Shown piece after piece: positions 10,518-20,121 of a stretch of 39,534 nt of DNA. This DNA comes from Opitutia bacterium. Its GTDB lineage: Bacteria; Verrucomicrobiota; Verrucomicrobiae; Opitutales; UBA953. A program made the position numbers and the translations under genes. Every line of letters starts with the position of its first letter. Position 1 is the stretch's first letter. The notes beneath the pieces are model-generated. The model saw only the letters and a list, made by a program, of their open reading frames with translations, was not told the DNA's origin and made no database searches. Where the stretch lies: positions 1-39,534 of the forward strand of contig CANKZO010000005.1 of NCBI GenBank assembly GCA_947488485.1, given 5' to 3'.

Positions 10518-11954
10518 TTAGTCGTGACGGCTCGCAGGAGCCGGAGCTTTGAGGATCATGCCGAAGGCGTTGAGGGCGAAGGCGACGTGGCCCACGAGGA
10601 GCAACACCGCGGAAATCTTCAGCACGAGGCACCAGGAGGCACCGGCGCGCAGGATGTCGGCGTAGGCGACGGCCGGATTGGCGAGGAGCTGACCGTTCTG
10701 CCAACCACCGACGAGCCAGGCGACGACCGCGGCGATGAAACCGAGCGCGGTGGCCCAGAAGTGCACGTGGACGAGCTTGGCCGAGGGCCAGAGGGCGCCG
10801 GTGAGGCGCGGCAGGATGAAGTAGCTCGCGCCGAAGACCACCATCGAGGCGCAACCATAGACGAGCAGCTGCTCGAGGCCGGTGGCGAAGGAGGTGAAGC
10901 GGACCACGGCGCTCATGGAGCGGAAGGCGAAGACGCCGCCGAGCACGCCGGCGAGGGTGAAGGCCACGGCGCCGAAGCTCACGAAGCGGAGCGTGGTGTC
11001 ATTCCAGGCACGGGCCCAGCCGCCCTGCGAGGAGAGCGTGCCGTGCACGTTGATGGCGACGATGATGACCGGGATGAGCATCATCGCGGCGGCGACGACA
11101 CCGGTCGACTGCAGCCAGAGCGGTACCGGTGAACCCACGAGGGCCGCCGGACCGGTCCAGCCGGCGAAGAGGAAGAAAGTCCAGAAGGCCACCGGCGCGA
11201 GGTAGTAGCCGGTGAGCGTGCGCTCGAGGACCTTGGGCAGGAAGTAGTAGATCGCGGCGAGGGCCGAGGCGCCGAACCAGAGCTGCAGGAGGTTCGCGAT
11301 GAACCAGCTGTGCGCGAGCGCCTGGACGACACCGGAAGCGGGCTGCCAGAGCACCAGGAGCTGGGCCAGGAGGTAGATGAGCGGGAAGGCGAACGAGGCG
11401 CCCACCACGAACCACTGCGAGGCGAACGTATGGCCCGTCGGGCGGCGCGCGAAGGCGACGATCGGCCAGAAGCCGGCCAGCAGGAAGGCGACCGCGAGGA
11501 CGGGGCCGACTTCACGCGGGAAGTCCAGGAGGCGGTAACCGGTCATGTCGCCGGCGAAGACGCGGGCGATACCGTAGGTCAGCGCGAGGTTCCAAGCCAC
11601 GCCACCGAGCTGGGCGAGCCAGCCGTTGCGGAACTCAAAGCGACCGAGCTGCGCGAGCAGCCAGAGGTTGAGCGCGAAGAAGGCGTTGAAGCCCCAGCCG
11701 TAGATGAAGAGATCCTGCTGGGCGGTGGCGATGCGGCCCGGAGTGAACCAAGCGCAGTCGCGGAGGACGCCGACCATGGAGCCGAGGTCGAGCGCGGCGA
11801 TCACGCCGAGCACCGAGGCCGCGAGCAGCCAGACGACGGCCGAGACGAAGAAGAGGAGGAACGGGCCACGGAGCGAGGCCTCGCCGCGCGAGACGCGACC
11901 GTCTCCTTCGGGAGGACGGCCCTGCGGGCGGCCGGAACGATTATCCTGGGTCAT
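10518..11954 (-). CDS. CcoN-like heme-copper oxidase subunit I lacking every heme/Cu ligand
   Basis: A 478-residue membrane protein with about 12 hydrophobic helices. It aligns with cbb3 subunit CcoN across landmark segments: W217...IYYFLPK (235-241), FWTFFLFAGWTGPA (257-270) and KLVHVHFW (393-400). The ligands are missing. The low-spin heme His of helix 2 aligns with T77; the CuB His of the W-Y-G-H-N motif aligns with A220; the two adjacent CuB His aligned with the AG-H-H-L motif are replaced in GWTGPAAL; and the His pair of the G-H-V-H motif is replaced in GLEQL (359-363). The remaining His (175, 215, 304, 396, 398, 456, 477) are not at ligand positions. It cannot reduce oxygen in the known way. 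It sits between two cytochrome genes in the act operon; a structural scaffold role is inferred. Confidence 0.88.
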   Translation of the reverse strand: MTQDNRSGRPQGRPPEGDGRVSRGEASLRGPFLLFFVSAVVWLLAASVLGVIAALDLGSMVGVLRDCAWFTPGRIATAQQDLFIYGWGFNAFFALNLWLLAQLGRFEFRNGWLAQLGGVAWNLALTYGIARVFAGDMTGYRLLDFPREVGPVLAVAFLLAGFWPIVAFARRPTGHTFASQWFVVGASFAFPLIYLLAQLLVLWQPASGVVQALAHSWFIANLLQLWFGASALAAIYYFLPKVLERTLTGYYLAPVAFWTFFLFAGWTGPAALVGSPVPLWLQSTGVVAAAMMLIPVIIVAINVHGTLSSQGGWARAWNDTTLRFVSFGAVAFTLAGVLGGVFAFRSMSAVVRFTSFATGLEQLLVYGCASMVVFGASYFILPRLTGALWPSAKLVHVHFWATALGFIAAVVAWLVGGWQNGQLLANPAVAYADILRAGASWCLVLKISAVLLLVGHVAFALNAFGMILKAPAPASRHD

Positions 11955-11972
11955 CGGAAGATAGGTGCGGGA

Positions 11973-12740
11973 TTATTTGAGGCCGAGTTCGGCGGTGGTC
12001 CACATGGTCGTACGTCCGGCGGTGGCGGCGCGGATGGCCTTCACCTGGTCGGCGGTGACGGCGTTGGCCTTATTGCCGAAGCTCTGACGGACGAAGGTGA
12101 GGACGTCGGCGATGTCGGCGTCGGAGACACCGGCGACCGGGGGCATCATGCTGTTGTAGGTCATGCCGTTGACGGTGATCGGACCCATGAGGCCCTGGAG
12201 GATGAACTTCACCGGCAGCTCGGGATTACCCGCGACGATCGGGGCGTTGGCGAGCGGCGGGAAGACGGGCGGCAGACCGAGACCGGTCGGCTGGTGGCAG
12301 GCGATGCAGGTGCGCGCGTAGACGGCGGCGCCGCGCTTCATCTGCTCGTCGGAGGCCTTGACGAAGACGTTCGACGCAGCGGCGGGGGCGGCCGGAGCAG
12401 CGGCGGGAGCCGGCGCTGGGCCGGCGGCGGCCTGGAGCTTGGCGACGACCTTCGGGTCCTTGGCGACCAGGGCGACGGCGTCCTTGAGCGGGATGCGGAA
12501 AGAACCGTCGGCGTTGCGGGCTGGCTCGGTGAGGAGGGCCTGCGCCTTCTTGGCGTTCTCGGCGCGCAGGTCCTTCTGGGCCTGACGACGGAGCGCGTCC
12601 TCGCTCGTTCCCTGCCGGAGCGCGAGGTAGGAGTAGCCGGTCACGATCAAGCCGGCGGCGACGAGGGAGACGACGCCGAGCCAGGCGGCGATCTGGCCGG
12701 GGATCAGCGGGCGATTCCCGGAAGAAGAATGATCACTCAT
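11973..12740 (-). CDS. Membrane-anchored monoheme cytochrome c
   Basis: A 255-residue protein with one N-terminal membrane helix (about 17-40), a charged helical stretch, an Ala/Pro linker (about 104-122) and a cytochrome c domain. Heme c binds at C145-I-A-C-H149 and the likely distal ligand is M198 or M199 in YNSMMPPV. Its start overlaps the last 8 bases of actF (the stop TGA lies inside ATGAGTGA), which implies translational coupling. The paralogous domain at 9292-9975 suggests duplication within the operon. It probably accepts electrons from ACIII, or is an extra subunit of it. Mono-heme cytochromes at this position are common in act operons. Confidence 0.9.
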   Translation of the reverse strand: MSDHSSSGNRPLIPGQIAAWLGVVSLVAAGLIVTGYSYLALRQGTSEDALRRQAQKDLRAENAKKAQALLTEPARNADGSFRIPLKDAVALVAKDPKVVAKLQAAAGPAPAPAAAPAAPAAASNVFVKASDEQMKRGAAVYARTCIACHQPTGLGLPPVFPPLANAPIVAGNPELPVKFILQGLMGPITVNGMTYNSMMPPVAGVSDADIADVLTFVRQSFGNKANAVTADQVKAIRAATAGRTTMWTTAELGLK

Positions 12741-14004
12741 GGTAGTTGATGGACTCGAGGATGCGGGGGTCGTGGACGGGGATCGTCTCCTGACGGGACG
12801 CGCCGCGCAGGAAGAGCGCGAACACGATGCCGCCGAAGCCGACGATCGCGAGAAGGTCGAGGAAGAGCGAAGAGGTGAGGAACGGCGTCACGACGAAACC
12901 TTCGGGGGCCGACTTCTCGTAGACCTGGCGGGGAATCGCGTTGAACCAGAGGTCCATGATGCCGCCGACGAGGATGATCCAGGCCACGGTCAGCAGGCGG
13001 CCGGCGACGATCTTCGTGCGGTAGAACAGGAGGGAGAGGAACGGCAGGAAGAAGAAGCCGAAGATGAGGTACATCGACACGCCCCACCACTCGTTCTTGA
13101 GGCCGGTGGCGGCGTCGAACTCGCGGATGTTATACCAGAAGGTCTCTTCCGGGATGTTCGCGGTGTAGATCAGGAAGTACTGCGAGAAACTGATGTACGC
13201 CCAGAAGACGGTGAAGGCCAGCATCAGGCAGCCGAGCACGTGCCGGTGGGCCTGGTTGAGGAGGCCGTCGAGCCAGCCGCCGTTGGACAGCTTGTAGGTG
13301 AGGATCACCGTGACCGCGAGGGCGAGACGGATGGAGAGCGCGAAGAACCACACGCCGTACATGGTCGAGAACCAGTGGTACGAGAGGGCCATCAGGCAGT
13401 CGAAGGCGAGCATCGTGAGCGTCACGGCGGCGAGCGGGATGCCCACGGCGGAGACGGCGTGCAGGCGGTGCGTGTGGCCGGCGGTGCGGTCGGTGTCCTG
13501 GGCGAAGGACCAGCGGCGCAGCAGCGCCACGAGCAGGCCGAAGACGCCGACGTAGAGGGCGATGCGGACGAGGAAGAACGATTCGTTCAGGAACCAGCTC
13601 TTGGCCAGGAGGATCGGGTCATGGCCGACCTCGTGTCCGCTGGGCAGGATGTGGGAGCCGTCGGTCCAATACCAGACGGCGTGACGGAAGTCGGGCAGGA
13701 AGGCCAGCGGGACGATGCCGATCAGGATGACGACCGGCAGGCCGGCGATCAGGAGCTCCCAGTTACGGCGGATGAGCGGAGCCCAGCCGGCGTCGAAGAC
13801 GCGGGTGATCATCGTCAGCATCAGCATGCCGATGAGGACGGCGACCCAGAAGAGCGAGCCGACGAGGACGGAGAGGGCCTGGCGGTTGTCATGGTGCTGG
13901 ACGCCGGCGAAGGCGAAGTACCAGACGACGGCGAGGGCGACGACGCCGACGGCCAGGAATTTCTTCCAGTGGGCGGTGAGGGCGTGAGGCGAGGAAGTGC
14001 TCAT
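12733..14004 (-). CDS. actF: Alternative complex III, membrane subunit ActF
   Basis: A 423-residue polytopic protein with about 10 membrane helices, matching ActF, a NrfD-like subunit of quinol:cytochrome c oxidoreductase. Landmarks are a PLIRRNWELLI segment near residue 75, FAYISFSQY-type helix WAYISFSQYFLIYTANIPEET near 275-295, and NEWWGVSMYLIFGFF near 310. ActF is a paralog of ActC and forms part of the membrane domain that handles quinol. It follows actE by 7 bases and overlaps the next cytochrome gene by 8. Order and spacing are those of a classic act operon, so the call is firm. Confidence 0.92.
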   Translation of the reverse strand: MSTSSPHALTAHWKKFLAVGVVALAVVWYFAFAGVQHHDNRQALSVLVGSLFWVAVLIGMLMLTMITRVFDAGWAPLIRRNWELLIAGLPVVILIGIVPLAFLPDFRHAVWYWTDGSHILPSGHEVGHDPILLAKSWFLNESFFLVRIALYVGVFGLLVALLRRWSFAQDTDRTAGHTHRLHAVSAVGIPLAAVTLTMLAFDCLMALSYHWFSTMYGVWFFALSIRLALAVTVILTYKLSNGGWLDGLLNQAHRHVLGCLMLAFTVFWAYISFSQYFLIYTANIPEETFWYNIREFDAATGLKNEWWGVSMYLIFGFFFLPFLSLLFYRTKIVAGRLLTVAWIILVGGIMDLWFNAIPRQVYEKSAPEGFVVTPFLTSSLFLDLLAIVGFGGIVFALFLRGASRQETIPVHDPRILESINYHE

Positions 14005-14011
14005 GGACGAA

Positions 14012-14725
14012 TTACTTGATTTGGGCCTTCACGGCGGCGGGGACGAGTTCGGGCGGGCAGTTCTGGGAGAGCTGCAGGGCGCGCAGGTAGGCCACGACGG
14101 CCCAGCGCTCCTCGGGGGAGAGCTTGTCGCCGTAACCCATCATGGTGTTCTTGCCGTTGGTGATGACGTCGTAGATCTGGCCGTTCGGGTAGGCGCGGAT
14201 GATCGGCGTCTGGAGGTTGGCGATCGTCACGATGGCGACGTCGCCTTCGAGCGCGGAGCGCACCTTCATGATGCCGTTGCCGTCGGCGGCGTCGCCATGG
14301 CAGACGGCGCAGTAGACCTGATACTTGGCCTGGCCGAGGGCGAGCACGGAGGCGTCGACCGCGTAAGGCTGCGGCTGGCCCTTCGTGAGCTTCAGCGACT
14401 GCGTCGGGAAGCCCGCGAGGAAGGAGCCCTTGGCGTCCTTGCCGGAGACGAATGACGGATTGAGGGATTCGGCGCGACGGTAGTCGGCGGAGAAGACCTT
14501 GAGGGGCTCGAGGCCGTTGCCGCGGGCGACGGTGCCGGCCACGGGCGGACGGGAGTCACGGCCGTCGGCGAAGAACTTGTTCTCCCCCTGGGCCTTGTAC
14601 TTGTTCTGGTAGTCCATGTCGTCGAAGACATAGACCGGGGTGTCCTTGGACACCTTGCCCTGGAAGCCGAGGAAGCTGATCGTGGCGACGACCGCGACGG
14701 CGAGGAATGCGAGGTAACGGGTCAT
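14012..14725 (-). CDS. actE: Alternative complex III, monoheme cytochrome c subunit ActE
   Basis: A 237-residue exported cytochrome c. A short hydrophobic N-terminus (about 3-20) acts as a signal or anchor. The segment FDDMDYQNKYKAQ (35-46) is typical of ActE. Heme c binds at C139-A-V-C-H143, and a distal Met is available in NTMMGYGDKLS. ActE is the one-heme subunit of ACIII that passes electrons from the pentaheme ActA toward the electron acceptor. It is placed 9 bases after actD and 7 before actF. Confidence 0.92.
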   Translation of the reverse strand: MTRYLAFLAVAVVATISFLGFQGKVSKDTPVYVFDDMDYQNKYKAQGENKFFADGRDSRPPVAGTVARGNGLEPLKVFSADYRRAESLNPSFVSGKDAKGSFLAGFPTQSLKLTKGQPQPYAVDASVLALGQAKYQVYCAVCHGDAADGNGIMKVRSALEGDVAIVTIANLQTPIIRAYPNGQIYDVITNGKNTMMGYGDKLSPEERWAVVAYLRALQLSQNCPPELVPAAVKAQIK

Positions 14726-14734
14726 GGGGGCGGA

Positions 14735-15277
14735 TTAGTCGCGGATGACGATGATCTCCTGGCCGCCGAGCGACTGGAGGAAGTTGCGGGACTCATCGAG
14801 ATGGAACTGCGGATCGCGGGCCTCGAGGACGATCATGAACGTGTCATCGGACACGCGCGCGAAGTTCGGGAGTTCGAACAACGGGTGATTGTGTCGCGGG
14901 AGGCGGTTGAAGATGAACTGGCCGAAGAAGGTGCCGAAGGCCGCGAGCAGGATCGTGCACTCGTAGATGACCGGGAACGGGAAGATGACGCTCCAGTAGG
15001 GCTTGCCGCCGACGACGAGCGGGTAGTCGTACGAGTTCATGTACCAGGTGAGCAGGCAGCCGACGGTGAAGCCGGTGACGCCGCCCAGCAGGGTCAGGCG
15101 CGGGACGGGGGAGCGAGGCAGGCCCATGGCCTGGTCCATGCCGTGGATCGGGAAAGGCGTATGCACGTCCCAGTTCTTCCAGCCGGCGTCGCGCACCTTC
15201 TCGGCGGCGTGGAACACGTCGGAGACCTTGCGGAAAGTGCAGGCCACGCCGTGGATGCGTTCGTTGCGTTCGTTCAT
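14735..15277 (-). CDS. actD: Alternative complex III, subunit ActD (DUF3341)
   Basis: A 180-residue protein of the DUF3341 type. The N-terminal part (VHTPFPIHGMDQAMGLPRS, about 39-57) is the family hallmark. Two membrane helices follow (about 62-82 and 95-120), then a soluble C-terminal domain with a ferredoxin-like pattern (DDTFMIVLEARDPQF, GGQEIIVIRD). ActD is a structural subunit without cofactors. It lies 19 bases after actC and 9 before actE. Confidence 0.92.
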   Translation of the reverse strand: MNERNERIHGVACTFRKVSDVFHAAEKVRDAGWKNWDVHTPFPIHGMDQAMGLPRSPVPRLTLLGGVTGFTVGCLLTWYMNSYDYPLVVGGKPYWSVIFPFPVIYECTILLAAFGTFFGQFIFNRLPRHNHPLFELPNFARVSDDTFMIVLEARDPQFHLDESRNFLQSLGGQEIIVIRD

Positions 15278-15296
15278 GGTCGGGGGGCGGCGAGGA

Positions 15297-16706
15297 TCAG
15301 TGGGCGTGGGGGTCGGCCTGCGGCGCGACCATCTTCACCTCGGCCATGGGCAGCAGAGGCAGGAAGCGCACGAACAGGAGGAAGAGGACGGAGAAGAAGC
15401 CGAAGGTGCCGAAGAACGTGAAGATATCCACGATCGTCGGGGAGTAGTAGCCCCAGCTGGACGGCAGGTAGTCGTTGGCGAGCGAGGTGATGGTGATCAC
15501 GAAGCGCTCGAACCACATGCCGACGTTGACGAAGAGGCAGATGATCCAGACGAGGGAGTGGTTCTCGCGGACCTTCTTGAACCAGAAGAGCTGCGGGGTG
15601 ATCACGTTGCAGGACACCATGATCCAGTAAGCCCAGGCATACTGGCCGAAGGCGCGGTTCACGAAGGCGAACTTCTCGAAGGAGTTGCCCGAGTAGGCCG
15701 CGATGAAGAACTCGGTGGCGTACGCGTAGCCGACCATCGTGCCGGTGGCCAAGATGATCTTACACATGTTGTCGATGTGGTACTGGTTGATGACGTCGTG
15801 CAGGCGGTAGATCGCGCGCAGCGGGAGCATCAGGGTCAGCACCATCGCGAAGCCGGAGAAGATGGCGCCGGCGACGAAGTACGGGGGGAAGATGGTCGTA
15901 TGCCAGCCGGGGACGTTCGAGACGGCGAAGTCGAACGAGACGATGGTGTGCACGGAGAGCACGAGCGGGGTCGAGAGACCGGCGAGCAGCAGGTACGCCA
16001 TCTCGAAGTTGGACCACTGGCGGTTGCCGCCGCGCCAGCCCATGGCGAGGACGCTGTAGAAGGCCTTGCGCCACCAGGTGGTCGCGCGGTCGCGGATCGT
16101 GCCGAGGTCCGGGATCATGCCCATGTACCAGAACAGCGTCGAGACGGTGAAGTAGGTGGAGACCGCGAAGACGTCCCACTCGAGCGGGGAACGGAACTGC
16201 GGCCAGATGCCGTTCTGATTAGGCAGGGGCAGGAGCCACCAGCCGAACCAGACGCGACCGACGTGGAAGAGCGGGAACAGGCCGGCGCAGCAGACCGCGA
16301 AGATGGTCATGGCCTCGGCGGCGCGGTTGATGGACGTGCGCCACTTCTGGCGGAGGAGGCAGAGGATCGCCGAGATCAGCGTGCCGGCGTGGCCGATGCC
16401 GACCCAGAACACGAAGTTGACGATGGCCCAACCCCAGCCCACGGGCGAACGCAGGCCCCAGGTGCCGGTGCCGGTCGCGACGAGGTAGCCGAGGCCGATG
16501 AACGTGAACGACGCGACGAAGAGCGCGACGCCGAACATGATCTTCCACCAGAGCGGAGTCTCTTCTTCGACGATGCCGCAGACCTTGTCGGTGATCCAGT
16601 GGAAGCCGCGGTTATTGAGGATCAGCGGCGAGCGCGGAAGCTCGGCTGGGCGAACCTTATCGAGGATCGCGGGGCGCTCCGAAGAGCTGTCGTGGGCGTG
16701 AGCCAT
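15297..16706 (-). CDS. actC: Alternative complex III, NrfD-like quinol-site subunit ActC
   Basis: A 469-residue NrfD/PsrC-family protein with about 10 helices, the subunit proposed to oxidise quinol in ACIII. Recognisable parts are [20 protein letters not shown] near 35-54, [32 protein letters not shown] near 100-131, and [25 protein letters not shown] near 260-284. Both ends carry His (AHAHD at the start, DPHAH at the stop). Spacing is 22 bases from actB and 19 to actD. Closely similar in plan to ActF but earlier in the operon, as expected. Confidence 0.94.
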   Translation of the reverse strand: MAHAHDSSSERPAILDKVRPAELPRSPLILNNRGFHWITDKVCGIVEEETPLWWKIMFGVALFVASFTFIGLGYLVATGTGTWGLRSPVGWGWAIVNFVFWVGIGHAGTLISAILCLLRQKWRTSINRAAEAMTIFAVCCAGLFPLFHVGRVWFGWWLLPLPNQNGIWPQFRSPLEWDVFAVSTYFTVSTLFWYMGMIPDLGTIRDRATTWWRKAFYSVLAMGWRGGNRQWSNFEMAYLLLAGLSTPLVLSVHTIVSFDFAVSNVPGWHTTIFPPYFVAGAIFSGFAMVLTLMLPLRAIYRLHDVINQYHIDNMCKIILATGTMVGYAYATEFFIAAYSGNSFEKFAFVNRAFGQYAWAYWIMVSCNVITPQLFWFKKVRENHSLVWIICLFVNVGMWFERFVITITSLANDYLPSSWGYYSPTIVDIFTFFGTFGFFSVLFLLFVRFLPLLPMAEVKMVAPQADPHAH

Positions 16707-16728
16707 GGGACGAAGGGTCGTTTAAGGA

Positions 16729-19700
16729 TTATTTGGCGTGAGGCTTCGCGCCGTGGGCGTCGCCGTGGGCGGCGCCATGAGCGGGAGCGGCGTGGGTGTC
16801 GCCGTGCGATTCGCGGCCGGCCATCTCGAGACGAGAGAGCGGGACGAGCTGGGCGCCCGGCATGCGGAGGTTGAGGTTGCGCAGCTTGGCCTGGTAGGTC
16901 GTGCGCGGACGGGTGTTGAGGTAGGTCAGCGCGCCGTAGGAACGGCTCGAAGCCTTGGCCTTGGCCACGCGGGTCTTGGGGTCGGTGATGTCACCGAACT
17001 CGATCGCGCCGGCCGGGCAGGCCTGCTGGCAGGCGACCTTGATGGCGCCGTCGCGGACGTTGATGTCGGCAGAATTGCGGGCGCGGACCTTGGCCTGGAT
17101 CTTGGCTTCCTGGATGCGCTGGACGCAATAGGTGCACTTCTCCATGACGCCGCGCATGCGCACGGAGACGTCGGGGTTCTTCTGGAGCTGCGGGAGGTCG
17201 GCCGGATCCTTGACGGCCTTCTCCGGTCCGAGGGGACCTTCGTAGTAGTGGCCGTCGACGCGCTTGTTGAAGTCGAGGAAGTTGAAGCGACGGACCTTAT
17301 ACGGGCAGTTGTTCGCGCAGTAGCGGGTGCCGATGCAACGGTTGTAGGCCATCGTGTTGAGGCCCTGGTCGTCGTGGACGGTGGCGTTGGCGGGGCAGAC
17401 GGTCTCGCACGGGGCGGTCTCGCAATGCTGGCAGGCGACGCCCATGAAGGTGACCTGCGGGTCTTCGGGGATCGCGTTGCCGGCGGCGGCGCGACCGTCG
17501 AAGAAGTAGCGGTCCAGGCGGATCCAGTGCATATTGCGGCCCTTGAGCACCTGCTCGCGGCCGACGACGGGGATATTGTTCTCGGACTGGCACGCGGTCA
17601 CGCAGGCGTTGCAGCCGGTGCACGTGTTGAGGTCGATCGACATGCCCCACTGCTGGAGCGCGGGGAACTTGTCTTCGTGGCCCTGCCAGACGGCGACGTT
17701 CGGGGCGACGGAGTGGGCCGGGTGCTCGTAGGCGGAATTACCACGCGGAGTGGTGATCGCCTTCTGGGCAGGGGCCATGGCGCCATCCTTGCCGTAGACG
17801 GCCGGAGCGTGGCCATCGATGCCGAGCTTGGCGAAGTCCGCGTTCTTCTTGAGATCCTCGACGTTGCCTTCGCGGATGATGTCGCGGCCTTCCATCGACC
17901 AGTGGTCCTGCATGTTGCAGACGGCGACGGTGGCGTCGGAGAGGGTGAACTTGGCGCCCGTGCGGACGGCGGGTTCGGCGACGGTGACGAGCGGGTAGGC
18001 GTTGAAGCCGTTGCCCGTGACGCGACCGGCGAGACGTTCGTCGACGCGCGTGGCGACGCGACCGGCGACGCGGCGGCCGAAGCCGAGCTGGAGACCGATG
18101 GTGTGGTCGGCCATGCCGGGCATGATGAAGACCGGTCCGGTGACGGACTTGCCGCCCACGGTGACGGTGGCGACGCGGCAGATCAGGCGGCCGTCGACGA
18201 GCTGGTTGATGTTCCGGTTGAGCGCGCCGATCTTATTGATGAACATCGCGTCCGGCTCGATGGCCAACTTCGCGGCGAACTTCGGGCTGACGAGGATGAC
18301 GTTTTCCCAGACGGTCTTGGACATGGGATCCGGAGCCTCGGCGAGCCAGCCGTTGTTGGCCTGGAGGCCGTCACCGGAGTGGACGCTGGGGAGGAGACGG
18401 ACTTCGAGCGCGTCGAAGGAGAGGGCCGGAGCGGCGAAGGCCTTGATCTGGGCGACGCCCACGGCGGGCTTGGCGGCGGCGAAGGCGGTGCCGGCGAGCA
18501 AACCTTCGGCGAGCCAGGCGGCGAAGGCTTCGTCGGAAGCGTTCTTCGAGAGAGCGTTGAAGGTCTCGCGGACGAGCGCGTGCGCATCCTTGTCGGAACC
18601 GGCGAAGGGCGCGAGGACGTCGAGTTCGGTGATCGTCGCGAACAGCGGGTCGATCATCGGCTGCACCGGCACGTAGGCGCCGTCGAGCGTGCGGCCGTCG
18701 GACCAGCTCTCGAGGTAGTGCGAGGAGGCGAGGAAGGTGCCGGCGGCGGCCTTCACGGCGGCCGAGGTCTCATCGAAGGACGGACCATGGTAACCGAGGC
18801 GGACGACCTTCTTGGCGGCCTGGATGGCGGCGCTGAAGTTCACGTCGGCCGGCGCGTCGTAGACGGGGTTGCCACCGAGGATGACGAGGGTCTTGGCCGG
18901 CTGGGCGACGAGCGCGGAGATCGTCAGGGCGGCGGGAGCCGGCGCGGCGACATACTTGACGGCGGCGGCGAGGGCCTGGTTGGCGAGGAAGACGGCGCGA
19001 TGCGCGTCGGCGGAGAGATGATCGCCGGCGACGATGAGGGCTTCGCCCTTGGCGGCCTTGACGAGGTCGGCCACGCATTCGGTGACCCACTTGGCGTCGA
19101 CGTTGATGCCCGAGACCTTGCCCTTGAGGGCGGCGGCGTCGGCGGAACCCTTCTGCGCGAGGACTTCGGCGGCGAAGAGGATCGCGAGGCCGGAGATGTG
19201 CGAGGACGAGGCGCGGAGACGGTGGTCGGCGGCGGCGCCGGTCAGCGAGAAGACGGATTCGACGACGTAGAGGCGCGTCATCTTCTCGGCTTCGGCGGCC
19301 GTGTCGGCGCGACGGGCGGAGGAGTAGGCGCGGGTGTCTTCGACGGTGGCGTCGTGGGCGCCGAGGAAATCGCGGTCGAGGCTCAGCACGCGGCGGGCCT
19401 TGGCGTAATCAGGGAGCGCGCGGGCGCCGAGGACGGCGTCGGCGCGGTTCTGCGCGACAGGAGTATACTCGACCCAGCGGGCCTGCGGGTAGGCGGCCTT
19501 GAGCGCGGCGACGAGGCGGGCGCGCGTGGGCGAAGTGGACGGACGGGCGAGGAAGGCGAGACCGGCGCCGGCATCCGCCTTGGCGTCGGTGGCGAGGCCG
19601 CGCACGAACGCGCGGGCGTCGGCGACGGAGGAAGCCATCGCGCGATCCGGATCGTACATGTCGAGCACGCTGGCCTGGGCGAACTTCGAGGAAGCGCCGC

Positions 19701-20103
19701 CGTTGGCGCGGTGGCTCGGGTTGCCTTCGATCTTGGTCGGGCGGTGCTGGTGCGTCTCGACGAGGATCGGCTGGTTGGCGAACTCGCCGGGGAAGGAAGA
19801 AGCGTAATACGTGGCGACGCCGGGGATGGTGTTCTCCGGCTGCTTGGCGTAGGGAAGCGTGTGGTTGCGTGGCTCGCGGCAACCGGCGAGGCCGAGGCCG
19901 GCCAGACCGAACGAAGCGCCCATGAGCATCAGGAACTCGCGGCGTTCGACGGCGGAGATGGCGGAGGCGCCGTCGAGGAACTCGCGCTCGGCGCGGGTGC
20001 GGAACTCGGGCGACTTGTTGCGCTCGTCGAGGCTGCGCCAGTACGAAGGACCGGTCGGCTCGCCGGCCTGGGGCGCGGGGTGTTCAAAGACTTTCTTGCT
20101 CAT
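16729..20103 (-). CDS. actB: Alternative complex III, iron-sulfur / molybdopterin-fold subunit ActB
   Basis: A 1124-residue fusion typical of ActB. A twin-arginine motif (RREFLML, 54-60) sends it to the periplasm, and LAGC (C75) right after the hydrophobic stretch could be lipidated. Residues about 80-780 have a molybdopterin-oxidoreductase fold without recognisable Mo-binding cysteine, as usual in ActB. Residues about 825-1050 carry four Cys clusters: CTGCNACVTAC, CQHC...C...CP, CIGTRYCANNCP and CTYC...CQQACPAG, giving the expected three [4Fe-4S] and one [3Fe-4S]. The last 27 residues hold six His, an unusual tail. Electrons pass from quinol through these clusters to the ActA hemes. Placed 18 bases after actA. 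Confidence 0.95.
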   Translation of the reverse strand: MSKKVFEHPAPQAGEPTGPSYWRSLDERNKSPEFRTRAEREFLDGASAISAVERREFLMLMGASFGLAGLGLAGCREPRNHTLPYAKQPENTIPGVATYYASSFPGEFANQPILVETHQHRPTKIEGNPSHRANGGASSKFAQASVLDMYDPDRAMASSVADARAFVRGLATDAKADAGAGLAFLARPSTSPTRARLVAALKAAYPQARWVEYTPVAQNRADAVLGARALPDYAKARRVLSLDRDFLGAHDATVEDTRAYSSARRADTAAEAEKMTRLYVVESVFSLTGAAADHRLRASSSHISGLAILFAAEVLAQKGSADAAALKGKVSGINVDAKWVTECVADLVKAAKGEALIVAGDHLSADAHRAVFLANQALAAAVKYVAAPAPAALTISALVAQPAKTLVILGGNPVYDAPADVNFSAAIQAAKKVVRLGYHGPSFDETSAAVKAAAGTFLASSHYLESWSDGRTLDGAYVPVQPMIDPLFATITELDVLAPFAGSDKDAHALVRETFNALSKNASDEAFAAWLAEGLLAGTAFAAAKPAVGVAQIKAFAAPALSFDALEVRLLPSVHSGDGLQANNGWLAEAPDPMSKTVWENVILVSPKFAAKLAIEPDAMFINKIGALNRNINQLVDGRLICRVATVTVGGKSVTGPVFIMPGMADHTIGLQLGFGRRVAGRVATRVDERLAGRVTGNGFNAYPLVTVAEPAVRTGAKFTLSDATVAVCNMQDHWSMEGRDIIREGNVEDLKKNADFAKLGIDGHAPAVYGKDGAMAPAQKAITTPRGNSAYEHPAHSVAPNVAVWQGHEDKFPALQQWGMSIDLNTCTGCNACVTACQSENNIPVVGREQVLKGRNMHWIRLDRYFFDGRAAAGNAIPEDPQVTFMGVACQHCETAPCETVCPANATVHDDQGLNTMAYNRCIGTRYCANNCPYKVRRFNFLDFNKRVDGHYYEGPLGPEKAVKDPADLPQLQKNPDVSVRMRGVMEKCTYCVQRIQEAKIQAKVRARNSADINVRDGAIKVACQQACPAGAIEFGDITDPKTRVAKAKASSRSYGALTYLNTRPRTTYQAKLRNLNLRMPGAQLVPLSRLEMAGRESHGDTHAAPAHGAAHGDAHGAKPHAK

Positions 20104-20121
20104 CGGAAAAGGCGTGGGGGA

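Noticed and set aside
10518..11954. Calling this gene a functional cbb3 oxidase (ccoN)
   Set aside because: Fold-level similarity is clear, but none of the six ligand histidines is present, so the gene symbol and enzyme activity would mislead.
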